A DNA stretch of 64,000 nt from Janibacter endophyticus (GTDB lineage Bacteria; Actinomycetota; Actinomycetes; Actinomycetales; Dermatophilaceae), in assembly GCF_016888335.1 (NCBI RefSeq), contig NZ_JAFEJG010000004.1, forward strand, positions 2,294,001-2,358,000, read 5' to 3'. The translations under genes were made by a program, and so were the position numbers. Below, in pieces: positions 34,981 through 44,496 of the stretch. Under the pieces are notes generated by a model. It was not told where the DNA came from, searched no databases, and worked only from the letters and a program-made list of their open reading frames with translations. The first letter of the stretch is position 1; each line of letters starts with the position of its first letter.

Positions 34981-35690
34981 GGGAGGATCTCCGCGAGGTC
35001 GCCCACGACGAGGTCGGCGCCGCGCTCGCGCAGGGTGTCGGCACCTGCGCCGCGGTCGACACCGACGACGAGCCCGAAGCCGCCCGCACGGCCGGCCTCG
35101 ACGCCGGACTCGGCGTCCTCGAGGACGACGGAGCGCTCCCGGGTCACCCCGAGCCGCTCGGCAGCGGCGAGGAAGGTGTCGGGTGCCGGCTTGCCCGGCA
35201 GCCCGTCGGCCTTGGCGACCCGGCCGTCGACGACGACCGGGAATCGGTCGGCGATCCCGGCCGCCGCGAGGACCGCCGGCGCGTTCTGGCTCGACGAGAC
35301 GACGGCGAGACGGACCCCCTTCGCCTCGAGGGCGTCGAGGAGGCGGACGGACCCCGGGTAGGCCTCCACACCATCCCGCTCGAGGACGGCGTTGAAGGCC
35401 TCGTTCTTGCGGTTGCCGAGACCGCAGACGCTCTGCTGCTCGGGCGAGTCCGAGGGGTCGCCCTCCGGCAGCTCGATGCCGCGTGACTCGAGGAACGAGC
35501 GCACGCCGTCGTACCGCGGCTTGCCGTCGACGTAGGCGTAGTAGTCGCGCTCCGTGTACGGGTCCTGGCCGTCCTGCCCGGCGAGGAAGTCGTTGAACAT
35601 CTCCGACCAGGCCTGCATGTGCACGGTGGCCGTCGGGGTCAGGACCCCGTCGAGGTCGAAGAGTGCGGCGTCATAGCTGTTCCAGTCCAC
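34977..35690 (-). CDS. Beta-phosphoglucomutase family HAD hydrolase
   Basis: HAD-superfamily enzyme of 237 residues: FDLDGVLTPT holds the nucleophile Asp12 and the acid/base Asp14, VVSSSQNAP is motif II, and VLEDAESGVEAGRAGGF is motif IV. The long cap domain (about 20-115) and a GNRKN segment match beta-phosphoglucomutase, which turns beta-glucose 1-phosphate into glucose 6-phosphate. It is the first gene of a two-gene operon with the GH65 phosphorylase, a known partnership. The GTG at 35688-35690 has TAGGCT 7 nt upstream, so the mRNA is probably leaderless. Confidence 0.9.
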   Translation of the reverse strand: MDWNSYDAALFDLDGVLTPTATVHMQAWSEMFNDFLAGQDGQDPYTERDYYAYVDGKPRYDGVRSFLESRGIELPEGDPSDSPEQQSVCGLGNRKNEAFNAVLERDGVEAYPGSVRLLDALEAKGVRLAVVSSSQNAPAVLAAAGIADRFPVVVDGRVAKADGLPGKPAPDTFLAAAERLGVTRERSVVLEDAESGVEAGRAGGFGLVVGVDRGAGADTLRERGADLVVGDLAEILP

Positions 35691-35723
35691 GCGCTCCAGC
35701 CTAAGAGCCGCGCGCGCAGATCC

Positions 35724-36080
35724 CTAAGCGGCCGGGGATGCGGCCGCGACGACCATGCTGCTCGTGACCCACAGGACGATCCCGGCGAGGGAGCCCGCGA
35801 CGAAGATGCCAGGGCCGAGGCCACCGATCAGCCCCATGACGACGGCGAGCACGGGCGAGCCCGCGAGCAGCCCGACCACGACCCGGCGGGCCTTCGCCGA
35901 GAGCCGCAGCGGTCCGGCCGCGAGCCGCAGCGCGTTGGCCACGAGGAAGACCCCGACCCCCACGCCGACGACGGCCCACACCGTGGGGCTGTCCACCGTC
36001 CCGCCGAGCATCGCGAGCAGCCAGCAGGCGGAGCCGGCGGCGGCGAGGGCGGCACCGGCGGTCCGGGCGTCCGTGGTCAT
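35724..36080 (-). CDS. Small hydrophobic membrane protein
   Basis: A 118-residue protein, not recognised, with four likely transmembrane segments (about residues 8-28, 33-53, 65-85 and 92-112) joined by short loops, one of them basic (LRLSAKARR). Its ATG overlaps the hflX stop (ATGA), so it is translated behind hflX. Function unknown; such pairs could be chance packing in this dense genome. Confidence 0.75.
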   Translation of the reverse strand: MTTDARTAGAALAAAGSACWLLAMLGGTVDSPTVWAVVGVGVGVFLVANALRLAAGPLRLSAKARRVVVGLLAGSPVLAVVMGLIGGLGPGIFVAGSLAGIVLWVTSSMVVAAASPAA

Positions 36081-37537
36081 GCCCGGACGAAGGGGTTCAG
36101 CTCGGCCGCGAGGTCGCCCATGACCTTCGCGCGGACGCGGGTGCCCTCGGGGACGTGCTCCTCCTCGAGGATCTCGGCCTCCTCGTAGATCCGGGAGATG
36201 AGGTCGCCACGGTCGTAAGGGACGAGGACGTCGACCTCGTGGTCGGGCTGGGGCAGCTCCGCGCTGACGAGGGCGCGCAGCTCCTCGATCCCCCGGCCCG
36301 TGCGGGCCGAGACGGCGATGGAGTGCCGCTCGTGGCGCAGGATCCGGTCGACGACCTCGGGGTCGGCGGCGTCGGCCTTGTTGACGACGATGACCTCCTT
36401 GACGTCCGCGGCCTCGACGTCGGCGAGGACCGCGCGCACGGCGCTGATCTGGCCCTCGGGGTCGGGGTGGCTGCCGTCGACGACGTGGAGCAGGAGGTCG
36501 GCGTCGGCCGCCTCCTCGATCGTGCTACGGAAGGCCTCGACGAGCTGCGTCGGCAGGGCCCGGACGAAGCCGACGGTGTCGGCGAGCGTGTACTCGCGGC
36601 CCTCGGGGGTCTCGGTGCGACGCACCGTCGTGTCGAGCGTCGCGAAGAGCTGGTTGTCGACGAGGACGCCGGCGCTCGTCAGCCGGTTGAGCAGCGTCGA
36701 CTTGCCGGCGTTGGTGTAGCCGACGATGACGACGGCAGGCACGTCGTGACGGGAGGCGCGGCGGGTGTCGCGGTGGGTCTTCATCGCGGCGAGCTCACGG
36801 CGGAGCTTGGCCATGCGCGTGTTGATCCGTCGACGGTCGAGCTCGATCTTCGTCTCACCGGGACCACGCGAGCCCATGCCCTGACCGCCGGCGGCCTGTC
36901 CACCGGCCTGCCGGGACATCGACTCACCCCAGCCACGCAGGCGCGGGAGCAGGTACTCCATCTGGGCCAGCTCGACCTGGGCCTTGCCCTCCTTGGACTT
37001 CGCGTGCTGGGCGAAGATGTCGAGGATCAGCGCGGTGCGGTCGATGACCTTGACCTTGACGACGTCCTCGAGGGCACGTCGCTGGCTCGGCGCGAGCTCG
37101 GTGTCGCAGATGACGGTGTCGGCGCCCTCGGCGACGACGATGTCGCGCAGCTCGGCGGCCTTGCCGGAGCCGAGGTAGGTGCCGGGGTCGGGGCGGTGGC
37201 GACGCTGGAGGACTCCGGCGAGGACCTCGGAGCCGGCGGTCTCGGCGAGCGCGGCGAGCTCGCGCAGGGAGTTCTCGGCGTCCTCGAGGGTGCCCTCGCC
37301 CCAGACGGAGGCCAGGACGACCCGCTCGAGGCGCAGCTGGCGGTACTCGACCTCGCTGATGTCCTCGAGCTCGGTCGAGAGCCCCTGGACACGGCGGAGA
37401 GAGGCGCGCTCCTCGCGGTCGAGCTGGTCGCCGTCGAAGCCGTCCTCGACGAGGAAGCCCTCGTCGTCGGTGGTGGGGTCCGCGAGCGCGCTGGCGCGGC
37501 GGGACAGGATGCGGTCGATGTTGCTGCGTTCGGTCAT
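36077..37537 (-). CDS. hflX: GTPase HflX
   Basis: Ribosome-splitting GTPase that rescues stalled ribosomes under stress. The 486-residue product has the N-terminal HflX domain with the characteristic GSGKAAEL, the Gly-rich linker (AGGQAAGGQGMGSRGPGE), and a G domain with GYTNAGKST, DTVGF, and NKAD. It matches the family, plus a 50-residue acidic N-terminal extension common in actinomycetes. A strong GAGGAG about 5-10 nt before the ATG at 37535-37537 marks this as one of the genes with a conventional leader. A small membrane-protein gene is coupled downstream. Confidence 0.96.
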   Translation of the reverse strand: MTERSNIDRILSRRASALADPTTDDEGFLVEDGFDGDQLDREERASLRRVQGLSTELEDISEVEYRQLRLERVVLASVWGEGTLEDAENSLRELAALAETAGSEVLAGVLQRRHRPDPGTYLGSGKAAELRDIVVAEGADTVICDTELAPSQRRALEDVVKVKVIDRTALILDIFAQHAKSKEGKAQVELAQMEYLLPRLRGWGESMSRQAGGQAAGGQGMGSRGPGETKIELDRRRINTRMAKLRRELAAMKTHRDTRRASRHDVPAVVIVGYTNAGKSTLLNRLTSAGVLVDNQLFATLDTTVRRTETPEGREYTLADTVGFVRALPTQLVEAFRSTIEEAADADLLLHVVDGSHPDPEGQISAVRAVLADVEAADVKEVIVVNKADAADPEVVDRILRHERHSIAVSARTGRGIEELRALVSAELPQPDHEVDVLVPYDRGDLISRIYEEAEILEEEHVPEGTRVRAKVMGDLAAELNPFVRA

Positions 37538-37601
37538 GTTCTCCTCAGGATCTCACTGGAGAACACCGGACGGCCACCGAATACTCCCCCTCACCCCTTC
37601 G

Positions 37602-37648
37602 TTGCGTCCGCCACCAGGGGTGTCCTGCCCCCACGGTGGCGGACGCAA
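37602..37648 (-). terminator. glpD terminator, copy B of a repeated GCGTCCGCC stem-loop
   Basis: Perfect 14-bp stem TTGCGTCCGCCACC (37602-37615) with its complement (37635-37648), plus an inner GGGG/CCCC stem. It lies 4 bp past the glpD stop and repeats the arrangement seen after holA. Confidence 0.85.
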
Positions 37649-37652
37649 GGGG

Positions 37653-39359
37653 TCAGCCGTGGGCGCGGACGCGCACGTCGGTGGCCTCGCCACGCATGGC
37701 GTCGGCCTTCTCGTCCTCGGTCATCGTCTGGCTGTCGATCTCGGCCTCCACCCGACGCTCGTAGTGGTCGATCTCCGATGCGGTCCGCGCCTCGTCCCAG
37801 CCCAGCTCCTCCGCCATGAGCGCTGCGGCGGCCCGTCCGGCGGCGACGCCACGGTCCGGGGTCTCGATGGAGATCCGGGTGCGGCGGGTCAGCACGTCGT
37901 TGAGGTGCAGCGCCGCCTCGTGCCGGGCGGCGTAGACGACCTCGACGGCGAGGTACTCCTCGGCGCCGGTGAGCGGGTCGGCGAGCTCGGGCCGCTCGGC
38001 CATGAGCGCGAAGAGCTCGTCGACCATCGAGCCGTAGCGGTCGAGCAGGTGGGTGACCCGCCACACCGGCATGTCGTGCCGACGGCTCAGCGTGTCGAGC
38101 TGGTTGACGAGCGCCTGGTAGCCCTCGGCGCCGAGGAGCGGGATGTGCTCGGTGACACTGTCCGGCACGCCCGGCGACAGGTCCTCGCGGGCGGCGTCGA
38201 CGGCGTCTGCAGCCATGACCCGGTAGGTCGTGTACTTGCCCCCGGCGATCGAGACGAGACCGGGCTGCGGGCGGGCGACGGCGTGCTCGCGGCTCAGCTG
38301 CGAGGTCTCCTCGCTCTCCCCCGCCAGCAGCGGCCGGAGCCCGGCGTAGACGCCCTGGATGTCGTCGCGGGTGAGCGGCGTGAGCAGGACGGAGTTGACC
38401 TCGTCGAGGAGATAGTCGATGTCGGTGGCGGTCGCCGCCGGGTGGGCCCGGCTCAGCTCCCAGTCGGTGTCGGTCGTCCCGATGATCCAGTGGGTGCCCC
38501 ACGGGATGCAGAAGAGGACCGAGGTCGCGGTGCGCAGGATGAGGCCGGTCTCGGAGTTGATCCGGTCCCGCGCGACGACGATGTGCACGCCCTTGCTCGC
38601 CCGGACGTGGAAGCGGCCGCGCCCACCGGCCATCCGCTGGATGTCGTCGGTCCACACCCCGGTGCAGTTGATGACGACCTCGGCGTCGACGTCGACCTGC
38701 TCGCCCGTCTCGACGTCCATGACGGTCGCGCCGACGACCCGCTCCCCCGCGTTGCGCAGGCCGACGACCTTGGCCGAGCTGAGCACCGTCGCCCCGTAGG
38801 CCGCCGCCGTGCGGACGACCGTGAAGGTGTGCCGCGCGTCGTCGCACTGGGCGTCGTGGTACATCAGTCCGCCGTGGTGGACACCGGGCCTGAGGGCCGG
38901 CGCGATCTTGCGCACGCCCCCCTTCGTCAGCTGCTTGGTGCGCGGCACGGAGCGGGAGCCGCCCATCGTGTCGTACATCGTCAGGCCCGCCGTGACGTAC
39001 GGCCGCTCCCACACCGCGTGCTCGAGCGGGTAGAGGAAGGAGACCGGCTTCACGAGGTGCGGCGCGATCCGGGTGAGCATGAGCTCGCGCTCTTTGAGCG
39101 CCTCCCGGACGAGCGCGAAGTTCATCTGCTCGAGGTAGCGGACCCCGCCGTGGAAGAGCTTGCTCGAGCGGCTCGAGGTCCCAGAGGCGAAGTCCCGCTG
39201 CTCGACGAGCGCCACCCGCAGGCCACGCGTCGCCGCGTCGAGGGCCACCCCGGCCCCCGTGACACCCCCGCCGATCACGAGGACGTCGAACTGCTCCTCG
39301 GCGAGCCGCCGCCAGGCGGACTCGCGGTACGCACCGTCAAGTCGGGTCGGCACAGGCAT
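37653..39359 (-). CDS. glpD: Glycerol-3-phosphate dehydrogenase (quinone/FAD type)
   Basis: Membrane-associated FAD enzyme that oxidises glycerol 3-phosphate to dihydroxyacetone phosphate and passes electrons to quinone. The 568-residue protein has [10 protein letters not shown] near residue 27 for [20 protein letters not shown] for the substrate site, GIYAGLRPL-like [10 protein letters not shown], and the helical C-terminal GlpD cap. ATG 39359 is chosen because TACCGT lies 6 nt upstream; an in-frame start 13 codons earlier would fall within the glpK promoter. It is divergent from glpK with only 37 bp between the start codons. A repeated stem-loop closes the gene. Confidence 0.95.
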   Translation of the reverse strand: MPVPTRLDGAYRESAWRRLAEEQFDVLVIGGGVTGAGVALDAATRGLRVALVEQRDFASGTSSRSSKLFHGGVRYLEQMNFALVREALKERELMLTRIAPHLVKPVSFLYPLEHAVWERPYVTAGLTMYDTMGGSRSVPRTKQLTKGGVRKIAPALRPGVHHGGLMYHDAQCDDARHTFTVVRTAAAYGATVLSSAKVVGLRNAGERVVGATVMDVETGEQVDVDAEVVINCTGVWTDDIQRMAGGRGRFHVRASKGVHIVVARDRINSETGLILRTATSVLFCIPWGTHWIIGTTDTDWELSRAHPAATATDIDYLLDEVNSVLLTPLTRDDIQGVYAGLRPLLAGESEETSQLSREHAVARPQPGLVSIAGGKYTTYRVMAADAVDAAREDLSPGVPDSVTEHIPLLGAEGYQALVNQLDTLSRRHDMPVWRVTHLLDRYGSMVDELFALMAERPELADPLTGAEEYLAVEVVYAARHEAALHLNDVLTRRTRISIETPDRGVAAGRAAAALMAEELGWDEARTASEIDHYERRVEAEIDSQTMTEDEKADAMRGEATDVRVRAHG

Positions 39360-39365
39360 GGGTCC

Positions 39366-39389
39366 ACGGTACGGCCCACCTGCCAGACT
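39366..39389. promoter_or_regulatory. Divergent glpD/glpK promoter
   Basis: Minus-strand TACCGT (39371-39366), 6 nt before the glpD ATG; plus-strand CAGACT (39384-39389), 7 nt before the glpK ATG. Any -35 boxes must lie inside the opposing gene or promoter. Confidence 0.5.
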
Positions 39390-39396
39390 GCCGCCC

Positions 39397-40929
39397 ATGA
39401 CCCCTTCGCAGACCTACGTCCTCGCGATCGACCAGGGCACGACGAGCACCCGGGCGATGATCTTCGACCGGGCCGGCGAGGTCATCGCCGTCGACCAGCT
39501 CGAGCACGAGCAGATCTTCCCGCGGGCCGGGTGGGTCGAGCACGACGCACTCGAGATCTGGCGCAACACGCGCGAGGTCATCGGCGGCGCCCTCGGCAAG
39601 GCCAACTTCAACAGCCGGCACATCGCCTCGATCGGCATCACCAACCAGCGCGAGACCGTCGTCGTGTGGGAGAAGGCCACCGGCCGGCCGATCTGCAACG
39701 CCATCGTCTGGCAGGACACCCGGACGCAGAGGCTCGTCGACGAGCTCGGCGGGGACGCCGGCCCGGACCGGTGGAAGGAGACCGTCGGCCTGCCGCTGGC
39801 GACCTACTTCTCCGGCCCGAAGATCCGCTGGATCCTCGACAACGTCGACGGCGCCCGAGAGCGCGCCGAGGCCGGCGAGCTGCTCGCCGGGACGATGGAC
39901 ACCTGGGTGCTGTGGAACCTCACCGGCGGCGCCGACAACGACGGCATCCACGTCACCGACGTCACCAACGCCTCGCGCACGATGCTCATGGACCTGCGCA
40001 CGCTGCAGTGGGACGAGCAGATCGCGGCTGACATGGGTGTCCCCCTCGCGATGCTCCCCGAGATCCGCTCCTCCTCCGAGGTCTACGGCGAGTGCAAGCC
40101 GGGCGTGCTCAACGGCACCCCCGTCGCCGGCATCCTCGGCGACCAGCAGGCGGCCACCTTCGGCCAGGCCTGCCTGACCCCCGGGACGGCGAAGAACACC
40201 TACGGCACCGGCTGCTTCATGCTGCTCAACACCGGCGAGGAGGTCGTGACGAGCGACAACGGCCTGCTCACCACGGTCTGCTACCAGCTCGGCGACGGCA
40301 AGCCGGTCTACGCGCTCGAGGGCTCGATCGCCGTCGCCGGGTCGCTCGTGCAGTGGGTCCGCGACAACCTCGGGATGATCGACGACGCGAGCGAGATCGA
40401 GGGGCTGGCCACGCAGGTCGAGGACAACGGCGGCGCCTACATCGTCCCCGCCTTCTCCGGGCTCTTCGCCCCGCACTGGCGCCCCGACGCGCGGGGCGCG
40501 ATCGTCGGGCTGACCCGCTACGTCAACAAGCACCACCTCGCCCGGTCGGTCCTCGAGTCCACCGCCTTCCAGACCATGGAGGTGCTCGAGGCGATGCGCG
40601 CCGACGCCGCCCGCTCCGGCGGGCGGCTCACCGAGCTCAAGGTCGACGGCGGCATGGTCGCCAACGAGACCCTCATGCAGTTCCAGGCCGACATCCTCCA
40701 CCTCGACGTCGTCCGCCCCAAGGTCGCCGAGACGACCGCGCTCGGGGCGGCCTACGCCGCCGGCCTGGCCGTCGGCTACTGGGAGTCGACCGACGAGATC
40801 GAGGAGAACTGGCAGGAGGACCGCCGCTGGACCCCGCAGATGGACGAAGGGGTGAGAGGTCGCCTCTCCCGGAGCTGGAAGAAGGCCGTGACGAAGACCC
40901 TCGACTGGGTCGACGAGGACGTGGACTGA
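39397..40929 (+). CDS. glpK: Glycerol kinase
   Basis: Phosphorylates glycerol to glycerol 3-phosphate, the first step of glycerol use. The 510-residue protein starts with [14 protein letters not shown] (FGGY kinase, phosphate 1), has ITNQRET and IVWQDTRT for glycerol, [10 protein letters not shown], and [18 protein letters not shown] near the C-terminus. Family length and motifs are complete. It pairs with the divergent glpD; no glycerol facilitator gene is in the window, so uptake would be elsewhere or by diffusion. A methyltransferase gene follows 5 bp after the stop. Confidence 0.97.
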   Translation: MTPSQTYVLAIDQGTTSTRAMIFDRAGEVIAVDQLEHEQIFPRAGWVEHDALEIWRNTREVIGGALGKANFNSRHIASIGITNQRETVVVWEKATGRPICNAIVWQDTRTQRLVDELGGDAGPDRWKETVGLPLATYFSGPKIRWILDNVDGARERAEAGELLAGTMDTWVLWNLTGGADNDGIHVTDVTNASRTMLMDLRTLQWDEQIAADMGVPLAMLPEIRSSSEVYGECKPGVLNGTPVAGILGDQQAATFGQACLTPGTAKNTYGTGCFMLLNTGEEVVTSDNGLLTTVCYQLGDGKPVYALEGSIAVAGSLVQWVRDNLGMIDDASEIEGLATQVEDNGGAYIVPAFSGLFAPHWRPDARGAIVGLTRYVNKHHLARSVLESTAFQTMEVLEAMRADAARSGGRLTELKVDGGMVANETLMQFQADILHLDVVRPKVAETTALGAAYAAGLAVGYWESTDEIEENWQEDRRWTPQMDEGVRGRLSRSWKKAVTKTLDWVDEDVD

Positions 40930-40934
40930 GGCCC

Positions 40935-41531
40935 GTGGAGCACTACTTCACCGCCGACGAGCCGGCCACGCAGGCCGAGCGGCGGCCCCTTCGCCTCATC
41001 CTGGCCGGGCGCGAGGTCACCGTCGAGACCGCGGGCGGGATCTTCTCCCCCGGCGGGCTCGACAAGGCCACGGCGATCCTGCTCGACGAGGTGCCGGCCC
41101 CGCCCCTGTCGGGCAACGCCCTCGACCTCGGTTGCGGCTGGGGGCCGATCGCCCTCACCGTGGCGCTGCGCTCCCCCGACCTCGACGTCACCGCCGTCGA
41201 CGTCAGCGAGCGGGCCCTCGACCTCACCCGGCGCAATGCTGCGGCCTTGGGCTGCGACCGGGTCACGGCGCTGCGCCCCGAGGACGTCCCGGCGGAGGCG
41301 TCCTTCGACGTCATCTGGTCCAACCCGCCGATCCGGATCGGCAAGGCCGCCCTGCACGAGCTGCTCCGGACCTGGCTGCCGCGACTGTCTCCCGACGGCG
41401 AGGCCTGGCTCGTCGTCGGCAAGAACCTCGGCGCCGACTCGCTCCAGCGCTGGGTCGAGGGTGAGCTCGGGCTGCGGTGCACCCGCGAGGGTTCGTCGAA
41501 GGGCTTCCGCGTCCTGCGGGTCACCCGCTAG
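40935..41531 (+). CDS. Class I SAM-dependent methyltransferase (RsmC-like)
   Basis: A 198-residue methyltransferase with motif I DLGCGWGPIAL near residue 64 and the N-methylation motif NPPIR near 126, as in rRNA guanine-N2 methyltransferases RsmC/RlmG. GGIFSPGGLDKATAILL before motif I also matches the RsmC C-terminal domain. It is about the size of the single catalytic domain; the N-terminal duplicate of E. coli RsmC is absent. Target RNA inferred only from family. GTG 40935 follows the glpK stop by 5 bp, so it is probably co-transcribed with glpK. Confidence 0.85.
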   Translation: MEHYFTADEPATQAERRPLRLILAGREVTVETAGGIFSPGGLDKATAILLDEVPAPPLSGNALDLGCGWGPIALTVALRSPDLDVTAVDVSERALDLTRRNAAALGCDRVTALRPEDVPAEASFDVIWSNPPIRIGKAALHELLRTWLPRLSPDGEAWLVVGKNLGADSLQRWVEGELGLRCTREGSSKGFRVLRVTR

Positions 41532-43368
41532 TCACTCCGTCGGCTCGACCACCATCGCCGACCCGCCACCGCGGCGGCTCGTCTCTGCTGCCGCCTCGAG
41601 GTCGTCGCGGGCCCAGCGCCGGATCGCGACGGCGGCACCGATCTCACGGCTCTGCGAGAGCCGGTGACCCTTGGCGCGGAGCTCGTCGCCGATCGGTCCC
41701 GCGAAGATCGCCGGCTCGGCGCTCTCGGTCCCGTTGCGCGACGAGAGCCGGGGCGCCGCGACCGCGTCGACGAGCGGCAGACCCCGGGTCCACGTGACCG
41801 AGGATGATCTGGGCGACCGTCGTGATGATCGTTGCGCCGCCCGGGCTGCCCACCGACAGGTAGGCCTGGCCGTCGTCGAGCACGATCGTCGGGCTCATCG
41901 AGCTGCGGGGCCGCTTGCCGGGGCCGGGCAGGTTGGGGTCGGGGACCCCCGCGGTGCCGGGCACGAAGTTGAAGTCGGTCAGCTCGTTGTTGAGGATGAA
42001 GCCGTAGCCCGGCACGGTGATGCCCGACCCGCCCGTCTGCTCGATCGTCAGCGTGTAGCTCACCGCGTTGCCCCACCGGTCGACGACCGACAGCGAGGTC
42101 GTCGACTGGCCGTCCGACGGCAGCCGGGTGGTGCCCGCCGCGTCCGCGCAGTCCTCGTACGAGCCGTCCGGGGAGCCGAAGGGGACGGGCCGGGTCATCG
42201 CGCGGTCCTCGTCGAAGAGGCAGGAGCGCTCACGGGCGAAGTCCTCGCTGAGTAGTTCGTCCGTCGGGACGCCCGGGACGTCGCCGACGTACCGGTTGCG
42301 GTCGGCGAAGGCGGTCGCGGAGGCCTCGCTGAACCAGTGGAGGTACTCGGCCTCGGGCAGGTCGGCCACCTGCTCGCCGGTGCGCTCCTCGTAGGCCCGC
42401 AGGAGGTTGAGGATCTCCCCGACGGCGATGCCGCCCGAGCTCGGTGAGCGCATGCCGTAGACGTCGAGGCCGCGGTGCGTGCTGTGGGTCGGTGCCAGGT
42501 CGCGGGCCTCGTAGGCCCGGAGGTCACCGGTCGTCATCTCCCCCTGCGGGACGCTCACGCCCGAGGCGGTCGACGGGTCGCGGACCTCGTCGACGACCGC
42601 CCGGCCCATCTGGCCCGAGTAGAGGACGTTGACCCCCTTCGTCCTCAGCTCGCGGTAGGCGCGCGCCATGTCGGGGTTGCGGAAGACCGAGCCGACCGCC
42701 GGTGCCTGACCGTCGCGCAGGTAGACCCGCGCCGTCTCCGGGAACATCGAGAAGCGCTCGGCGTTGTCGGCCGTCTGGTCGTGGAAGGTCTGGTCGACGA
42801 CGAAGCCCTTGCGGGCGATCGTCTCGGCCGGCTTGAGGAGCGGGCCGAGGCGCTGGGTGCCCCACCGCTCGGACGCCCGCTGCCAGGTGGCCGGCGTGCC
42901 TGGGACCCCGACGGACAGTCCTGAGTTCACCACCGTCATGAAGTCCATCGCCGTGCCGTCCGGGTTGGTGAAGGTCCCGGCGTCGTACGTCATCGGTGCG
43001 GTCTCGCGCCCGTCGATCGTCGCAACCTGCCGCGTCGCGGCGTCGTAGTGGACGAAGAAGCCACCGCCGCCGATCCCGGCGCTGTAGGGCTCGGTGACGC
43101 CCAGGGCTGCCGCGGTCGCGATCGCCGCGTCCGTGGCGTTGCCCCCACGCTCGAGGACGTCGATGCCCACCTGGCTCGCGACCGGGTCGACGCTGGAGAC
43201 CGCGCCACCGGCACCACGCATCACCGGGACCTTGGGCAGGTCGTGCCCGACGGGCGGTGGGCCGGGCGGGTGGGGCCGTGCGCTCGACCCTGCCGTGGCT
43301 GGGCTGGTGAGGGTCGCCGCGAGGCCGGCAGCGGTGACGAGGGCGAGGAGGCTACGTGTGGGCTGCAT
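41532..43368 (-). pseudogene. ggt: Gamma-glutamyltransferase (ggt), frameshifted near the 3' end
   Basis: Secreted gamma-glutamyltransferase, which hydrolyses or transfers the gamma-glutamyl group of glutathione-like substrates. The N-terminus is a clear signal peptide (LLALVTAAGLAATLTSPATAG). The nucleophilic threonine lies in STTSLSVVD, and the glycine-rich SGGIAVGEILN and SMSPTIVLDDG segments are present. Just after LGHVD the frame breaks: the open frame continues only to 41644 with an Arg-rich nonsense tail. One base over at about 41779-41788 (a CCCCGGG run) the expected LPLVDAVAAPRLSS and a normal 80-residue C-terminus read on to TGA at 41532-41534. It is a recent mutation or a sequencing error. 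ATG 43368 is set by TACCGT 6 nt upstream. Confidence 0.88.
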
Positions 43369-43580
43369 CACACGACGGTATGGCCGGCCGAGCGGGTCGG
43401 CAACCGGGGACGGACGAGCGGTTCGGCGCCGACCTGCAGCGCGACGATGACGAGCACAGCCACTGACCGGGCAGCGACCCGCGCACCGAGAAGGCGACGA
43501 GGACGACCCACGCGCGGGGTCCGGGGGGGGTCGCCGCGGCGACGCCGAGACCGACCGCGAGGGTGACGGCCTCGCCGGAT
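43369..43580 (-). pseudogene. Decayed fragment of a small membrane protein gene
   Basis: Between dapF and ggt, two minus-strand frames each give half of a plausible hydrophobic protein. Upstream there is VTLAVGLGVAAATPP and WVVLVAFSV; then, after a frame change near 43480-43500, VAVLVIVALQVGAEPLVRP up to TGA at 43371-43369. A run of eight G (43523-43530) also lies here. No start codon or upstream half remains. I infer a truncated, frameshifted remnant; chance hydrophobic reading of GC-rich DNA is the alternative. Confidence 0.35.
43375..43380 (-). promoter_or_regulatory. -10 element TACCGT
   Basis: Minus-strand TACCGT, 6 nt before the ggt ATG at 43368; it rules out the GTG one codon upstream as start. 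Confidence 0.6.
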
Positions 43581-43593
43581 CAGGGCACGCAGG

Positions 43594-44475
43594 TCACGGC
43601 AGGTCGAGCAGCCCCGTCTCCCCGTCGGCGACGAGGACGGCCGGCCCGGCGAGCTCGACCTCACGAGCGGGCAGGGACCGGACGGTGAGCGAGCCGCCGG
43701 GGACGTCGACCTGCCAGATCGTGCTCTCGTCGTGCGAGCCCGACCAGAAGCCCATGGCCAGCGCAGCGGCGCAGACTCCCGTCCCGCAGGAGCGCGTCTC
43801 GCCGACGCCCCGCTCGTAGACCCGCATCGCAAGACGCCCCGGCCCGAGCGGCCGGACGAACTCGACGTTGCTCCCCTCCGTCGGCGCGGGGCGCACGAGC
43901 GGGGCCTTGGAGAGGTCGAGCCCCTCGAGGCTCACCTCGGGCGGCAGCGCGACGACGGTGTGCGGGTTGCCCACGTCGATCGAGACGGCGGAATAGGGCT
44001 CGTCGATGTCCTCGGCCTCGGGGACGTGGACGAGGGCGTCGAAGCCGTCGGCCTGGGCCCTCGTCTCGTCGCCGAAGCTCCACCGGCCCATGTGGGTGAC
44101 GATCTGGTCGCCCTCGAAGCGCACCCGCCGGGCACCGGCGCGCGTGGCGATCGTCGTCTCGCCGTCCCCGATGAGCCCTTCGCGGCGCAGCCACGCGGCG
44201 AAGACCCGGGTCCCGTTGCCGCACATCTGCGCGGTCGAGCCGTCGGCGTTGCGGTAGTCCATGAACCACTCGGCCTCGGCGGCCTGGGCCCGGACGTCAT
44301 CCTCGGCGGCGTGGACGGTGCGCACCACCCGGATGACCCCGTCGGCCCCGATCCCCGCGTGCCGGTCAGCGAGCAGAGCGACCTGCGAAGGGGTGAGGTC
44401 GAGGGTCCCGTCGAGGTCAGGGACGAGGACGAAGTCGTTCTCGGTCCCGTGCCCCTTGGTGAATCGCAGCGTCAT
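43594..44475 (-). CDS. dapF: Diaminopimelate epimerase
   Basis: Converts LL- to meso-diaminopimelate for lysine and peptidoglycan. The 293-residue protein has the two catalytic cysteines of this cofactor-free racemase: Cys85 in MCGNGTR and Cys230 in SCGTGVCAAA. Length and domain duplication fit the family. ATG 44475 is backed by GACGAT 6 nt upstream, within the 21-bp gap after miaA. The order def-miaA-dapF on one strand is shared by many actinomycetes, where miaA-dapF commonly adjoin hflX. Confidence 0.97.
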   Translation of the reverse strand: MTLRFTKGHGTENDFVLVPDLDGTLDLTPSQVALLADRHAGIGADGVIRVVRTVHAAEDDVRAQAAEAEWFMDYRNADGSTAQMCGNGTRVFAAWLRREGLIGDGETTIATRAGARRVRFEGDQIVTHMGRWSFGDETRAQADGFDALVHVPEAEDIDEPYSAVSIDVGNPHTVVALPPEVSLEGLDLSKAPLVRPAPTEGSNVEFVRPLGPGRLAMRVYERGVGETRSCGTGVCAAALAMGFWSGSHDESTIWQVDVPGGSLTVRSLPAREVELAGPAVLVADGETGLLDLP

Positions 44476-44481
44476 GGGCCA

Positions 44482-44487
44482 ATCGTC
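44482..44487 (-). promoter_or_regulatory. -10-like element GACGAT
   Basis: Minus-strand GACGAT, 6 nt before the dapF ATG. Confidence 0.5.
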
Positions 44488-44496
44488 GCAGACCGG

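Noticed and set aside
41528-42076. A separate 182-residue gene overlapping the end of ggt
   Set aside because: Its frame is a low-complexity Arg/Ser/Pro reading. The coherent GGT C-terminus is in a third frame, reached by a single-base shift.
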